A stretch of DNA of 64,000 nt from Cyanobacterium sp. HL-69 (GCA_002813895.1 CP024912.1:1674001-1738000); one strand, 5' to 3'; counted from the stretch's first letter, positions 19,850-30,051 are shown. Made by a program: numbers and translations. Notes: generated by a model from the letters alone, not told the origin.

Positions 19850-21289
19850 TTAATTAATTACCTTGATTGTATTTAAACTACTATCTATTGCTCCTGTAAT
19901 AGTCGCCCCAGAAATAACAACTTTTTTAAGATAATCTAAGGCTTCTATGGTAATTTTTTCCCCCGCCATTAGAATAGGGATACCAGGAGGGTAAGCCGAA
20001 ATTGTTTCTGCACTAATTTGATTTAAACTATCCTCTAAACCAACAACTTTTTTCTCTGCCCAATAGGCTTGACGGGGAGAAATAGAGAATTGAGAATCAA
20101 AATGAAAATAGCCATAATTATAAGATATTTCAGAGACCTCTTGATAAAAATTAGTAAGTTTTTTAAAACCATTAATTAATAAATTAATATCAGTATCGTC
20201 ATTACCAATAGAAATAATAAAAGTTAAATTTTTTAGAGATGGTAACTCACAAGTAACGCCTAATTTTTCATGAAGAATTTCATCTGCCACATAACCAGCT
20301 ATGCCCAATTTACTAACATTAATCGTCAATCTAGTAATATCTAAATCATCAAAATAAGGGGTCGCTTTTTCAAAATCAAGCACCTGAAAATAATCTAAAT
20401 TTCTAATAGCTTTCTTTGCCATGGTTGCCAGATAAATAGTTTTATCTAATAACTCCCTTCCTTCCTCCGCCATCTGGGTAGTGGCAGACTCCAAAGAAGC
20501 TAATAAAAGATAACTAGGACTAGAAGACTGTAATAATTGTAATGCGTTACTAATGCCATCAGGGTTAACTAAATCCCCCTGTAAATGAACCATGGAAGCC
20601 TGAGTTAAAGCCCCCAAAACTTTATGGGTAGATTGAATAACAACATCAGCACCGCCATCTAGGGCGCAAGTTGGTAGTTGAGGATGAAAAGCAAAATGGG
20701 CGCCGTGGGCTTCATCTACTAGCAAGGGAATACTATAACTATGGGCAACCTTAGCGATTTCTATTATGTTGCTACAGATACCATGGTAGGTAGGGGAAAC
20801 AATCATTACGGCTTTGACATCTGTATTTTGTTGTAAAGCTAGTTCGATTTGTTGGGAAGATAATCCATAACAAATATCAAAATTTTCATCATATTTCGGA
20901 TTAATAAAAATAGGAATTGCTCCTGATAAAACTAACCCATAAATTACTGATTGATGAACATTTCTAGGTAAAATAATTTTATCTCCTTCTCGGCAAGTTG
21001 CCAAAATGGAGGCGATAATTCCACAGGTTGAACCATTAGTTAAAAACCATGTTTTTTTTGCGCCAAAAGTATGGGATGCAAATTTTTGGGCTTCTTTTAT
21101 CACTCCTTCCGGGGCGAAAAGATTATCTAATTCTGGTAATTCTGGTAAGTCGGCTTTAAATACTAATTCCCCAAAGGCTTCTTTTAATTTTTTACTAACT
21201 CCCTTTCCTTGTTTATGTCCAGGGGCATAAAAGGGAGCATGATGTTTTTCTAAGGATTTTTTGAGTTGATTTAAAAGGGGATTATTCAT
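19850..21289 (-). CDS. Orn/Lys/Arg decarboxylase-family PLP enzyme
   Basis: A 479-residue fold-I PLP enzyme of the short form of the major ornithine/lysine/arginine decarboxylases. N-terminal APFYAPGHKQG, the cofactor-stacking region TNGSTCGI, DEAHGAHF (192-199) and the lysine that should bind PLP in QSTHKVLGALTQ (K223) are visible. The substrate (lysine, arginine or ornithine) cannot be told. It may take part in polyamine synthesis. It begins 3 bp after the stop of the upstream PLP enzyme, so they are probably one transcript. Confidence 0.9.
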   Translation of the reverse strand: MNNPLLNQLKKSLEKHHAPFYAPGHKQGKGVSKKLKEAFGELVFKADLPELPELDNLFAPEGVIKEAQKFASHTFGAKKTWFLTNGSTCGIIASILATCREGDKIILPRNVHQSVIYGLVLSGAIPIFINPKYDENFDICYGLSSQQIELALQQNTDVKAVMIVSPTYHGICSNIIEIAKVAHSYSIPLLVDEAHGAHFAFHPQLPTCALDGGADVVIQSTHKVLGALTQASMVHLQGDLVNPDGISNALQLLQSSSPSYLLLASLESATTQMAEEGRELLDKTIYLATMAKKAIRNLDYFQVLDFEKATPYFDDLDITRLTINVSKLGIAGYVADEILHEKLGVTCELPSLKNLTFIISIGNDDTDINLLINGFKKLTNFYQEVSEISYNYGYFHFDSQFSISPRQAYWAEKKVVGLEDSLNQISAETISAYPPGIPILMAGEKITIEALDYLKKVVISGATITGAIDSSLNTIKVIN

Positions 21290-21292
21290 TGA

Positions 21293-22519
21293 TTACCCCA
21301 TTATCTCTTGTAGTGCGTGTTCAAGGGCGATCGCACTGTGAGTCCAATGGGTACCGCCCTGGCAGAAAGCAATGTAGGGTTCTCGTAAAGGACCATCGGC
21401 GGACAATTCGGACGTACTACCATCAATAAAAGTACCCCCAGCCATAATCAAATTACTCTCGTATCCTGGCATGGGCGCAGGTACAGGATCAAGATAGGAA
21501 CCCACGGGGGAATACCTCTGAATAGCACGGCAAAAGGCAATGAGGGCTTCAGGATTACCAAACTTAACCGCTTGAATAATATCTCGTCGGGGGGCAAAAG
21601 GAAAAGGATTCACCTCATAACCCAACTCAGCAAACACCATGGCAATTAGATGGGTACTTTTTATGGCCTCCCCCACCATTTGCGGTGCTAAAAATAACCC
21701 TTGAAAAAGAAGACGATTTTGGTCAAAAGTAGCTCCTCCACTACTGCCAATTCCCGGCGCCGTGAGACGACAACAGGCTTTTTCTACTAAATCTTCTCGC
21801 CCTGCAATGTAACCCCCTGCGGTTACGATGGTACCCCCCGGGTTTTTTATCAGCGAACCTGCCATCAAATCTACCCCCACCGCTGTGGGTTCAAGGGTTT
21901 CGATAAATTCCCCATAACAGTTATCCACAAAACAAACCGTATCAGGATTTTGAGCCTTAACTATGGTTACAATCCTTTCAATGTCTGCTACCGAAAGACT
22001 TTTACGCCAAGAATAACCACAGGAGCGCTGGATTAACACTAATTTTGTTTCTGGTTTTACCGCCGTTTGTAAACCTTCCCAATCAATTTCCCCAGAGGGA
22101 GTTAAATCTAATTCACGATACTTGATGCCCAATTCCCTAAGGCTTCCTTGCCCTTCTCCCCGAATGCCGATAACTTCCTCTAGGGTGTCGTAAGGATGTC
22201 CTGCCACCGCCAACATTTCATCAGCGGGGCGTAACACTCCATACAAGCAAGAGGCGATCGCATGGGTCCCCGATACTATTTGCACTCTTACGGCACTACT
22301 ATTCGCCCCCACAACCCTCGCAAAAACCTGATCTAATACCTCTCTCCCAAGGTCATCATGACCATAACCACTTACACTACTAAAATGATGGACTCCTACT
22401 TTGTATTCCTGAAAAGCGTTCAAAACCTTATGAAGATTATGCTTTATCTGTTGGTCAATTTGAGCAAAGGTAGGGGCTAATTTTTCGATGGCGGTGGCTA
22501 TTAATTGAGATGGATTCAT
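21293..22519 (-). CDS. Methionine gamma-lyase-like PLP enzyme (aluminium-resistance family)
   Basis: A 408-residue fold-I PLP enzyme of the Met_gamma_lyase/aluminium-resistance family. Recognisable text includes HHFSSVSGYGHDDLGRE, VRVQIVSGTHAIA, CFVDNCYGEF, and GSLIKNPGGT with the probable PLP lysine K225. Its C-terminus GGTHWTHSAIALEHAL is family-typical. The physiological reaction is poorly defined in this family. The decarboxylase gene follows after 3 bp on the same strand. Confidence 0.9.
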   Translation of the reverse strand: MNPSQLIATAIEKLAPTFAQIDQQIKHNLHKVLNAFQEYKVGVHHFSSVSGYGHDDLGREVLDQVFARVVGANSSAVRVQIVSGTHAIASCLYGVLRPADEMLAVAGHPYDTLEEVIGIRGEGQGSLRELGIKYRELDLTPSGEIDWEGLQTAVKPETKLVLIQRSCGYSWRKSLSVADIERIVTIVKAQNPDTVCFVDNCYGEFIETLEPTAVGVDLMAGSLIKNPGGTIVTAGGYIAGREDLVEKACCRLTAPGIGSSGGATFDQNRLLFQGLFLAPQMVGEAIKSTHLIAMVFAELGYEVNPFPFAPRRDIIQAVKFGNPEALIAFCRAIQRYSPVGSYLDPVPAPMPGYESNLIMAGGTFIDGSTSELSADGPLREPYIAFCQGGTHWTHSAIALEHALQEIMG

Positions 22520-22698
22520 TTGGGTAGGTTATAGGTTAAAAAGTGTTTTGGTTAAGGTTGGCAACGGGGAATGGGCCATAGGGAATAGTGTGAACTTCAC
22601 TTTGATTTAAGATAGCTGTTACAAAATTTTAGATTTTTTGGCACTCAATCACTGTATTTTAAAAAATGAATATAAATACTCATAAAATACAAAACGCC

Positions 22699-23541
22699 AT
22701 GTTAAAGAAAATTTTATACGCTGACTCTGGAAATGGTCACACCCAAGAAATGTTAAAGACTTTGCAAGATATTCCTGCTTTTCAAAATTGTGACCTAACC
22801 ATTTTACACGTTGTTTCCCCCCAAACCAGCGCCGATGCCCTAGAGACTAAATGGGAAGAAGGGGGAAAAATTCTCTCAGACATAGTCAAAAATGTTAACA
22901 TTGACCCTACCAAGGTTTCAACTATTCTTAGACAGGGTGAACCCAAGGACGTTGTTTGTCAGGTAGCCCAGGAAATTGATGCGGACTTGATTTTGATGGG
23001 TTCTCGGGGTTTAAAAAGGTTAGAATCTTTCTTGGAAAACTCTGTTAGTCAGTATGTATTTCAACTGAGCGATCGCCCCATGCTCTTGGTAAAAGATGAT
23101 ATATATATACGTAAAGTAAAAAGGGTAATGCTGGCCCTCGATAAATCCGAAGCCGCCCAATACGCCCTTGAGTTAACCATTAATATGCTCAAAGACTATC
23201 GGGAAGCGGAATTGTACTTAGTGAGGGTTAACCCTGATTTAGATGCCAATGTTGACCTATCCACCGCAGACATGGAACAAAATCCCGTCCTTGCCTCTGC
23301 CCTTGCCCAAGCCAAAAGAATGGGGATTAGTACCCGTTGCATCGTTACTGGGGGTAAACCGGGTAAAAAAATTTGTCAGTTAGCCGAAGATAAAAACATT
23401 GATTTATTATTATTAGGCTCTCCTGATCGTCGTCCTTCCATTGCCAAAAGTTTGGTAGATTTAGATCGTTTACTGGGTTCTTCTCTTTCTGATTATATAC
23501 GGGTAAATGCCAACTGCCCTGTTTTATTAGTGAGAAAATAG
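22699..23541 (+). CDS. Tandem universal stress protein
   Basis: About 280 residues with two UspA domains. The first begins LKKILYADSGNG and ends GSRGLKRLESFLENSVSQYVF...RPMLLVKDD. The second begins VKRVMLALDKSEAAQYAL and ends GSSLSDYIRVNANCPVLLVRK. An ATG at 22666 would add 11 residues; 22699 is chosen because the domain begins directly there. The second-domain loop GSPDRRPSIAKSLVDLDRLLGSSLSDY is a variant of the usual ATP-binding Gly-rich motif. The role is probably a stress- or nucleotide-responsive regulator; partner unknown. Confidence 0.88.
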   Translation: MLKKILYADSGNGHTQEMLKTLQDIPAFQNCDLTILHVVSPQTSADALETKWEEGGKILSDIVKNVNIDPTKVSTILRQGEPKDVVCQVAQEIDADLILMGSRGLKRLESFLENSVSQYVFQLSDRPMLLVKDDIYIRKVKRVMLALDKSEAAQYALELTINMLKDYREAELYLVRVNPDLDANVDLSTADMEQNPVLASALAQAKRMGISTRCIVTGGKPGKKICQLAEDKNIDLLLLGSPDRRPSIAKSLVDLDRLLGSSLSDYIRVNANCPVLLVRK

Positions 23542-23630
23542 GTGTTAGACGTTAGAGGACGTATCATGTTACGTCCTTAAATGTGTTAGGTATTGGTTAG
23601 ATTATCAATTCTCCATTATCAATTATTATC

Positions 23631-24230
23631 ATGTCCATAGGCGATCGTTTTAATCAAATTAGAGGAAAAACTAGATTTGTTGTCTCCCGAATTTTCATCC
23701 ATTTACAGGGGGAAGAAATCGCCCCTTTGTTGGGGGTATTAAATGAAAATGCCCGTAATGCGGTGGATGCGGATGGAGATTTGGAGGTGATGGGGGAATG
23801 TTTGGTCAATGTTTGCCAAAGTCTGCTTCAATATCAAAACTATTGGAATAGTGCTTCCAATGAAGGGGATGTGGTTTGGAATGAAGGAGAAGCGGGGGAT
23901 TATGTAGAAGAATTATTCACCGATTCAGCCAATCGTTATCTGGCACAACCCGATATTAATCCGATGGTAGGGGAAAACGAACCTTTATCCCTGCCCATAA
24001 CCGATAACTTACTTGTTATGATCACAGTAGCTTTTGAAGGGGAATCCCCTGAGATTGAAACGGATTTGGCGGAATATGAGGCCCTCAGTGAAGGTTTAAA
24101 AGCTCTTATTAGTCTTAATTATAAAGGTGGTTATCGTGCGATCGCACTTCATTTTTCCCCCGCTCGACTAGGAGAAATCCTCACCGAAGAGCAAACCATT
24201 CTCAACTTCCCTGAGTTAATACCTCTATAA
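23631..24230 (+). CDS. Conserved cyanobacterial protein, possibly DUF1517-like
   Basis: A 199-residue soluble acidic protein with no signal peptide or membrane segment. It has an N-terminal helical region (GDRFNQIRGKTRFVVSRIFIHLQGEE) and a C-terminal half that reads as alternating strands and helices (LLVMITVAFEGESPE, YRAIALHFSPARLGEILTEEQTI). I do not recognise a catalytic motif. The DUF1517 link is from memory of the overall shape and is weak. It is followed after 33 bp by a lipoprotein gene. Confidence 0.75.
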   Translation: MSIGDRFNQIRGKTRFVVSRIFIHLQGEEIAPLLGVLNENARNAVDADGDLEVMGECLVNVCQSLLQYQNYWNSASNEGDVVWNEGEAGDYVEELFTDSANRYLAQPDINPMVGENEPLSLPITDNLLVMITVAFEGESPEIETDLAEYEALSEGLKALISLNYKGGYRAIALHFSPARLGEILTEEQTILNFPELIPL

Positions 24231-24263
24231 AAAAAGTATCAGTTTAAAAAAATAAAAATCATA

Positions 24264-25142
24264 ATGTTTAAGAAATTACTAGCCATATGTTTAGTCATCA
24301 CCCTCGGTTTTACCACCGTTGCCTGTGGCTCAAACAACGTTAGAAGTAACAATACCAACTTTACTAATAATACGGCTCAAACCATTAATAATATCCCCAG
24401 TGGACAATATCCCGTCCAACAAGCCACCTTTAACGATGTAGATGGGGAATATAACCTAATGCTATTAAATACCCCCTCTGGTAGTCGTCCTAACTTCATG
24501 ACTACCGACTTACAGATGGCAAGGTTAACCGATGAAGAAATAGAAGCAGGTAAACAAACCTACGTAGAGATTAACGGTAGTGATGCAGTGATGCACCTCA
24601 CCGAAGATTTCCGCATTGAATACATCCACAACGAAACGGAAACCGTTACCAACCCAGACACGGGCAGACAAGAAACCGTTATCGTCAGACAGCAATCTAG
24701 TTTCTGGAGTCCTTTTGCGGGCGCATTGGCAGGACAAGCTATTGGTAATATGTTATTCCGTCCCCAATACTATGTTCCCCCCGTATATCAACCAGGGGTA
24801 ACTTTAACGGGTTTTGGTGGTTATGGTAGTAGCTATAGTCAAGCAGTGGACAGCTATCGCAGTAATCACAATACTGTACCCCCAGTAGAAAGAAATCGTC
24901 AATCGGTACGCACCACCGGCACCATTAGAAATAGTCAAACAGGGGCAGTAAGAGGTAGTACCCTAAGCGGTACAAGAGCCACAGGCTCTGGAGTGGGTTC
25001 TAGTAACCTCCGCAATAGTGGCACATCCAACAGCACCACCAGACAGAGAAATAATAGTAGTTTTGGTACTAATACAAGAAGAACCCCTGTTCGTCGTACT
25101 CCTACCCGCCGTAGTAGCGGTTTTGGTCGTCGTCGTCGTTAA
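24264..25142 (+). CDS. Predicted lipoprotein with Arg/Ser/Thr-rich tail
   Basis: A 292-residue protein with a lipoprotein signal peptide; the lipobox is TTVAC and the mature Cys is followed by GSNN. The middle part contains EYIHNETETVTNPDTGR and a hydrophobic turn SPFAGALAGQAIGNMLFRPQYYVPP. The last 100 residues are low-complexity, with many Ser, Thr, Gly, Asn and Arg, ending RRTPTRRSSGFGRRRR. The basic tail could bind anionic envelope polymers, but that is inference. A palindromic hairpin begins 9 bp after the stop. Confidence 0.82.
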   Translation: MFKKLLAICLVITLGFTTVACGSNNVRSNNTNFTNNTAQTINNIPSGQYPVQQATFNDVDGEYNLMLLNTPSGSRPNFMTTDLQMARLTDEEIEAGKQTYVEINGSDAVMHLTEDFRIEYIHNETETVTNPDTGRQETVIVRQQSSFWSPFAGALAGQAIGNMLFRPQYYVPPVYQPGVTLTGFGGYGSSYSQAVDSYRSNHNTVPPVERNRQSVRTTGTIRNSQTGAVRGSTLSGTRATGSGVGSSNLRNSGTSNSTTRQRNNSSFGTNTRRTPVRRTPTRRSSGFGRRRR

Positions 25143-25150
25143 TTAAGTAG

Positions 25151-25167
25151 GGTGGGCATTGCCCACC
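25151..25167. repeat. GGTGGGC-type palindromic repeat, copy 3
   Basis: GGTGGGCATTGCCCACC, identical to the copy at 14665, starting 9 bp after the lipoprotein gene. A TTTATTT stretch follows on the plus strand, so it could work as an intrinsic terminator here. Confidence 0.85.
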
Positions 25168-25293
25168 TTTATTTATGCCCCTATCACCCCATAAAAACTA
25201 TCTAAGTGTTACACCTGTAAAGACAAAGATTTTATCCAGAGCAGATTAAAATAGTAGCTACAACTTTTAATCATCGATTATCACTTTGCGAAA

Positions 25294-27528
25294 ATGGGTA
25301 AAAAACCACCATCCCCAGCGACAATAGATAGAATGGTAACGGGAGTTTTACAAACTATCCAAGCTCAGTTTAGTTTACCAATTCTCAAACAAGGTGCGAT
25401 CGTACCAAAAATAAAACTTAAAAATGGAAGTAATGGAAAAACCCATGAATATCCCCTTTTAGGGGAACGTTACATCATTGGTAGAAATAAAAATAGTTGT
25501 GACATTATTCTTCGTAATCCTATCATCAGTCAAATTCACTGTGCCGTTGAAAAGGACAAAACAACCAACAGATTTAAAGTAAAAGACTTACAATCTACCA
25601 ATGGAATTTACCTAGGCAAAAGACGTTATCAATCTGTTACCCTACGTCATAATGATGTGATAACCCTTGGTCCTCCAGAATTAGAAGATGTCATAGAATT
25701 ATATTTTGATAAACCTCCCTCTAAATTATCGTTAATTCTTCGCTATGGATTATTTACCCTTGCAGGTTTTTTGATTCTTCTGTGTGCCATTGTCGCCATA
25801 GCATGGTCAAGATATACTGTTTATCCGATGCCCCAAGGTAATACTGGTGCCACGGTGGTTTATGGAGAAGATGGCGTGACACCCCTTGCCCCCCGCATTT
25901 CTTCCCCCCATCGAGAGTTAGAAAAATTGAATGATTTTTCTTCCTATTTGCCACAGGCGTTAATTGCTTCGGAGGATTCTCGTTACTATTGGCATTTTGG
26001 GGTTGATCCTTTGGGGATTTTACGAGCTATCTTGATTAATAGGGGAGATAGTGGGGCTAGACAGGGGGCTAGTACCATTACTCAGCAGTTAGCCCGTAGC
26101 TTATACCCTGAAGTGGGACGAGAAAATACCATCGCACGAAAGGTGCGAGAAATGGTGGTGGCGACTAAGCTAGAGGCGGTATATAGTAAAGATCAGATTA
26201 TGAAGGGTTATCTCAATCGAGTTTATTTGGGCATAAATCTTTATGGTTTTGAGGATGCTGCCAGATTTTATTTTGGCAAGTCGGCGCGGGATGTTTCCAT
26301 TGAGGAGGCGGCGGCGTTGGTGGCGATTTTACCTGCCCCCAATGCTTATAACCCAGTGCAGGATTATGATACGGCTTTAGGATTGCGTAATCGTGTCATC
26401 AGTCGTATGCTCTCTTTGGGTATGATAACAGAGGATGAAGCGAATGGAGCGAGAAGATCTCGTATTGAGATAACCCCTGAAGCGAGGGAGACTTTATCAA
26501 ATACCATTGCCCCCTATTTTTATAGTTATGTGTTTGATGAGGTGCGGATGTTATTGGGGGCGGATTTGTTGCAGGAGGGGGATTTTATCATTGAAACGGG
26601 GTTAAGTTTGAAGTATCAAAGGGAGGCAGAAAACTCCCTTAAGGATTATATTAATACTAATGGATCTCGTTTTGGTTTTGACCAAGGTGCGATCGCAACT
26701 ATCAACAGCAGCACAGGGGAAATTGTTGCCCTAGTGGGGGGAAAAGATTTTCAAGAAAGCCAATTTAATCGGGCAACCCAAGCCCAGCGACAAGCCGCCT
26801 CCACCTTTAAACTATTCCCCTACACCGCCGCCCTCGAAGCGGGTATATCCCCTAATAAAACCTATTCCTGCGCTGCTTTACAATGGCAAGGGGTACAATT
26901 TCGCCCCTGCAATAACTTTTCTGGCCCCATCGATATGTTTCAGGGCATGGCACTCTCAGAAAATGCCGTGGCATTACGCATAGCCCAAGATGTGGGCTTA
27001 AATAAAGTGGTAGCCACTGCCAAAAAAATGGGCATCAATTCCCCCCTAAATCCCGTACCCGGTTTAGCCCTAGGGCAAAGTGAAGTCAACGTTTTAGAAA
27101 TGACAGGGGCTTACGCCACCATCCCCAATCAAGGAATATGGAATCGTCCCCACGCCATCAAAGTCATTCGAGACGGCAGAGACTGCGAAAACGTAGATGA
27201 ATATAACACCTGTAGGGAAGTATATCGTTTTAATCAAGGGGGCTATGAAACCAAACAAGCCATAACCCCCCAAGTCGCCCAAACCGTCCATCAAATGTTA
27301 CAAAGAGTAGTGACTTCTGGCACAGGCAGAAGTGCCAGTCTTGGTAGAGGGGAAGGCGGTAAAACAGGCACGAATTCTGGGGGTATTGATTTATGGTTTA
27401 TCGGTTATAGTCCCCAAGATGATTTAACCACAGGAATATGGCTAGGTAATGATAATAACTCTTCTACTAGGGGAAGCAGTGGACAAGCAGCTTCTTTGTG
27501 GGGTAGCTATATGAAAAAGTTACTTTGA
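25294..27528 (+). CDS. Class A penicillin-binding protein with N-terminal FHA domain
   Basis: A 744-residue bifunctional peptidoglycan synthase. A cytoplasmic FHA domain comes first (GRNKNSCD at 63-70, STNGIYLGKRR at 101-111), then one transmembrane helix at about 150-170. The GT51 glycosyltransferase has catalytic Glu in ASEDSRYYWH (E227) and QGASTITQQLARSL. The transpeptidase has STFK (503-506), SEN (555-557) and KTGT (690-693), so all active-site motifs are intact. FHA domains bind phosphothreonine, so this protein may be recruited or controlled by Ser/Thr kinases. The FHA fusion is known in cyanobacteria but unusual elsewhere. Confidence 0.94.
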   Translation: MGKKPPSPATIDRMVTGVLQTIQAQFSLPILKQGAIVPKIKLKNGSNGKTHEYPLLGERYIIGRNKNSCDIILRNPIISQIHCAVEKDKTTNRFKVKDLQSTNGIYLGKRRYQSVTLRHNDVITLGPPELEDVIELYFDKPPSKLSLILRYGLFTLAGFLILLCAIVAIAWSRYTVYPMPQGNTGATVVYGEDGVTPLAPRISSPHRELEKLNDFSSYLPQALIASEDSRYYWHFGVDPLGILRAILINRGDSGARQGASTITQQLARSLYPEVGRENTIARKVREMVVATKLEAVYSKDQIMKGYLNRVYLGINLYGFEDAARFYFGKSARDVSIEEAAALVAILPAPNAYNPVQDYDTALGLRNRVISRMLSLGMITEDEANGARRSRIEITPEARETLSNTIAPYFYSYVFDEVRMLLGADLLQEGDFIIETGLSLKYQREAENSLKDYINTNGSRFGFDQGAIATINSSTGEIVALVGGKDFQESQFNRATQAQRQAASTFKLFPYTAALEAGISPNKTYSCAALQWQGVQFRPCNNFSGPIDMFQGMALSENAVALRIAQDVGLNKVVATAKKMGINSPLNPVPGLALGQSEVNVLEMTGAYATIPNQGIWNRPHAIKVIRDGRDCENVDEYNTCREVYRFNQGGYETKQAITPQVAQTVHQMLQRVVTSGTGRSASLGRGEGGKTGTNSGGIDLWFIGYSPQDDLTTGIWLGNDNNSSTRGSSGQAASLWGSYMKKLL

Positions 27529-27552
27529 GCAAAGTGTTTATTTTCTCGTCAC

Positions 27553-30051
27553 CTAAGTTAACATTTCACTGCCAATTAATTTTTTATAACGCCTTGCTAA
27601 TTCATTTTTTAAACTAGAATCGTCCTCCATATACTTATCTTGTAACAGAATCTTTTCCGCCGCATCCCTTGCCAATACTAACACCTCTTGATCTTCTACT
27701 AAACTAGCAAGGGCAAAGTCTGGTAAACCCGATTGACGAGAGCCTAAAACCTCCCCCGGCCCCCTCAACCTTAAATCCATCTCCGAGATAAAAAAGCCAT
27801 CCTGAGACTGTTCCAACACTTTTAACCGTTGTAACCCATCGGGGGATTTACTACCGCTGATGAGTAAACAATGGGATTTGTGACTGCCACGGCCTACCCT
27901 ACCCCGTAACTGGTGAAGTTGGGATAACCCAAAACGTTCGGCATTTTCGATGAGCATAACGGTGGCATTGGGTACGTCAACCCCTACCTCGATGACGGTG
28001 GTGGAGACAATTATCTGAGTTTCGTTATCCCGAAAAGCGGTGAGGGCAGCTTCCTTTTCCTCGGAGGACATTCGCCCATGGAGTAAGCCCACATTGAAGT
28101 TAGTGAAGATTTTCTCGCTAAATTTTTGATGTTCGACTACCGCTGCTTTGACATCGAGTTTTTCTGATTCTTCAATCATGGGAAAGATAACATAAGCCTG
28201 TCTCCCTTGGGCTACTTCCCTTTTGATTAACTCATAGGCCTGGGTGCGCTGTTTTCCTGCTAAGACTGAGGTTTGAATGGGTTGACGCCCGGGGGGTAGC
28301 TCATCAATTTGACTTACGTCTAAGTCACCGTGGAGGGTGAGGGCGAGGGTACGGGGAATGGGGGTGGCTGTCATGGTAAGGACATGGGGGGCTTTGCCTT
28401 TGGCTAACAGACGGGCGCGTTGTTGTACCCCGAAGCGATGCTGTTCGTCGATTACCACTAAACCGAGATTACGGAATTTGACAGGATCTTGAATTAGGGC
28501 ATGAGTGCCGATTAAAAGGGGCAATTCTCCGCTTTGCAGTTGGGAATGGATTTCCCTCCGTTTGGCGGTTTTGGTTGATCCTGTGAGCAATTCTACGGGC
28601 AAATGGAGTAGGTTAAACCACTGTACTATCTTGCGGTAATGTTGTTCTGCTAATACTTCCGTGGGCGCCATGAGGGCGGCTTGATACCCCGATTGGAGGG
28701 CGGCAAGGATGGCAAATACGGCGACGATGGTTTTTCCTGAGCCCACATCTCCTTGCACTAGGCGATTCATGGGGGAGGATGATTCTAAGTCGGTTTCGAT
28801 TTCGTTGATTACCCTTTGTTGGGCATCGGTTAGCTGGAAGGGGAGTAATTGGTTAAATTCTTCAATGAGTTTTCCTTGGGGGATGAAGGGGGAGGCTTGG
28901 CGGTTTTGCCTATCTTGTTTTCTCCTTTCTAAAAAGCCTAGTTGCAGGTAGAAAAATTCATCAAAGATTAGTCTTCTTCTGGCTTCTGTCAGTTGTTTTT
29001 GGTTGTCTGGATAATGGATATGGGCGATCGCCTTTTGCAGATTAACTAAGCTATACCGTCTTTTAAGATTAACAGGTAGAGGATCATCAATTTCCGAAAG
29101 AGTTGGTAAACACTCCACCACCGCCTTACGAATCAAATCCGCTGCCACTCCTTCCGTGAGAGGATATACAGGTAATAACCGACCAATTTTCAGAGAATTG
29201 ATACTGCCTCCCCCAGAGTCCAAAACCTCAAACTCAGGATTATCAAGGGTAATGCCATACTTGTTTTGCTTCACCAATCCAGAAGCCGCAATCAATGCCC
29301 CCATGGCATAAGAGCGTTTCATCTTCTCCTGCCATCCCCTACTACTAAAATAATTTCCCGCAAAAAAACGACTGATTTTTAAGTCTCCTGTCTTATCCCG
29401 AATAACAAGACTCAGAATAGTTAATTTTTTATTTTTAGGACTACTAAAACAAGAACATTTTTTCACCGTACCAATCACGGTAACTGTTTCCCCTGCCTCC
29501 AAATCCTTAATGGCAATCTTATTACCATAATCAATATGTTCCCGAGGATAATAAAATAAAACATCCCTAACTCTATAAATACCAAGTTTTTCTAACAACT
29601 TATTTTGCCGATTATTAACACATTTCAAGTTAATAACAGGACTATCTAAAGTAATCTTCTCAACAGTTTCTTTCACCTTGGAAGTAACAGCAACAGTTTC
29701 CACCTTAGAGGGAAAAGGTATTATATTATCCTCTTTAATAGCCCCTTTCCTTTTAGCTTCTTCCTTTTGTTTTTCCTTTACTTCATCAATAAATCCTTCC
29801 ACATAAGCAATCAAATCTTTTTTTTCTTGTAAAGTTAACTGAGGATATTCCGTAAACTCCTTGGCTACCTTTTGCCACTTAAAAGCAATCATTAAATTTA
29901 ACACAGGGGGAATGCCCCCAAAACTAAGACAGAGAAATTCATGGAAACGATATTGATTCCCCTGTAAGTTTTGATAGCCATATTCTTTTTCTACCGACAA
30001 CGCCTTTTCAATTCTCTCCCAGTCAGGGGATTTTCTGCCCTCTCCACTCAT
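27553..30051 (-). CDS. recG: ATP-dependent DNA helicase RecG
   Basis: An 832-residue branch-migration helicase that remodels stalled forks and Holliday junctions. A cyanobacterial-type N-terminal extension of about 130 residues precedes the wedge/OB region (about 140-290). Helicase motifs are GDVGSGKT (434-441), DEQH (535-538), TATPIPRTLALTLHGDLDVSQIDE and QLRGRVGRG. The C-terminus carries FISEMDLRLRGPGEVLGSRQSGLPDF. It converges with the penicillin-binding-protein gene. Confidence 0.97.
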   Translation of the reverse strand: MSGEGRKSPDWERIEKALSVEKEYGYQNLQGNQYRFHEFLCLSFGGIPPVLNLMIAFKWQKVAKEFTEYPQLTLQEKKDLIAYVEGFIDEVKEKQKEEAKRKGAIKEDNIIPFPSKVETVAVTSKVKETVEKITLDSPVINLKCVNNRQNKLLEKLGIYRVRDVLFYYPREHIDYGNKIAIKDLEAGETVTVIGTVKKCSCFSSPKNKKLTILSLVIRDKTGDLKISRFFAGNYFSSRGWQEKMKRSYAMGALIAASGLVKQNKYGITLDNPEFEVLDSGGGSINSLKIGRLLPVYPLTEGVAADLIRKAVVECLPTLSEIDDPLPVNLKRRYSLVNLQKAIAHIHYPDNQKQLTEARRRLIFDEFFYLQLGFLERRKQDRQNRQASPFIPQGKLIEEFNQLLPFQLTDAQQRVINEIETDLESSSPMNRLVQGDVGSGKTIVAVFAILAALQSGYQAALMAPTEVLAEQHYRKIVQWFNLLHLPVELLTGSTKTAKRREIHSQLQSGELPLLIGTHALIQDPVKFRNLGLVVIDEQHRFGVQQRARLLAKGKAPHVLTMTATPIPRTLALTLHGDLDVSQIDELPPGRQPIQTSVLAGKQRTQAYELIKREVAQGRQAYVIFPMIEESEKLDVKAAVVEHQKFSEKIFTNFNVGLLHGRMSSEEKEAALTAFRDNETQIIVSTTVIEVGVDVPNATVMLIENAERFGLSQLHQLRGRVGRGSHKSHCLLISGSKSPDGLQRLKVLEQSQDGFFISEMDLRLRGPGEVLGSRQSGLPDFALASLVEDQEVLVLARDAAEKILLQDKYMEDDSSLKNELARRYKKLIGSEMLT

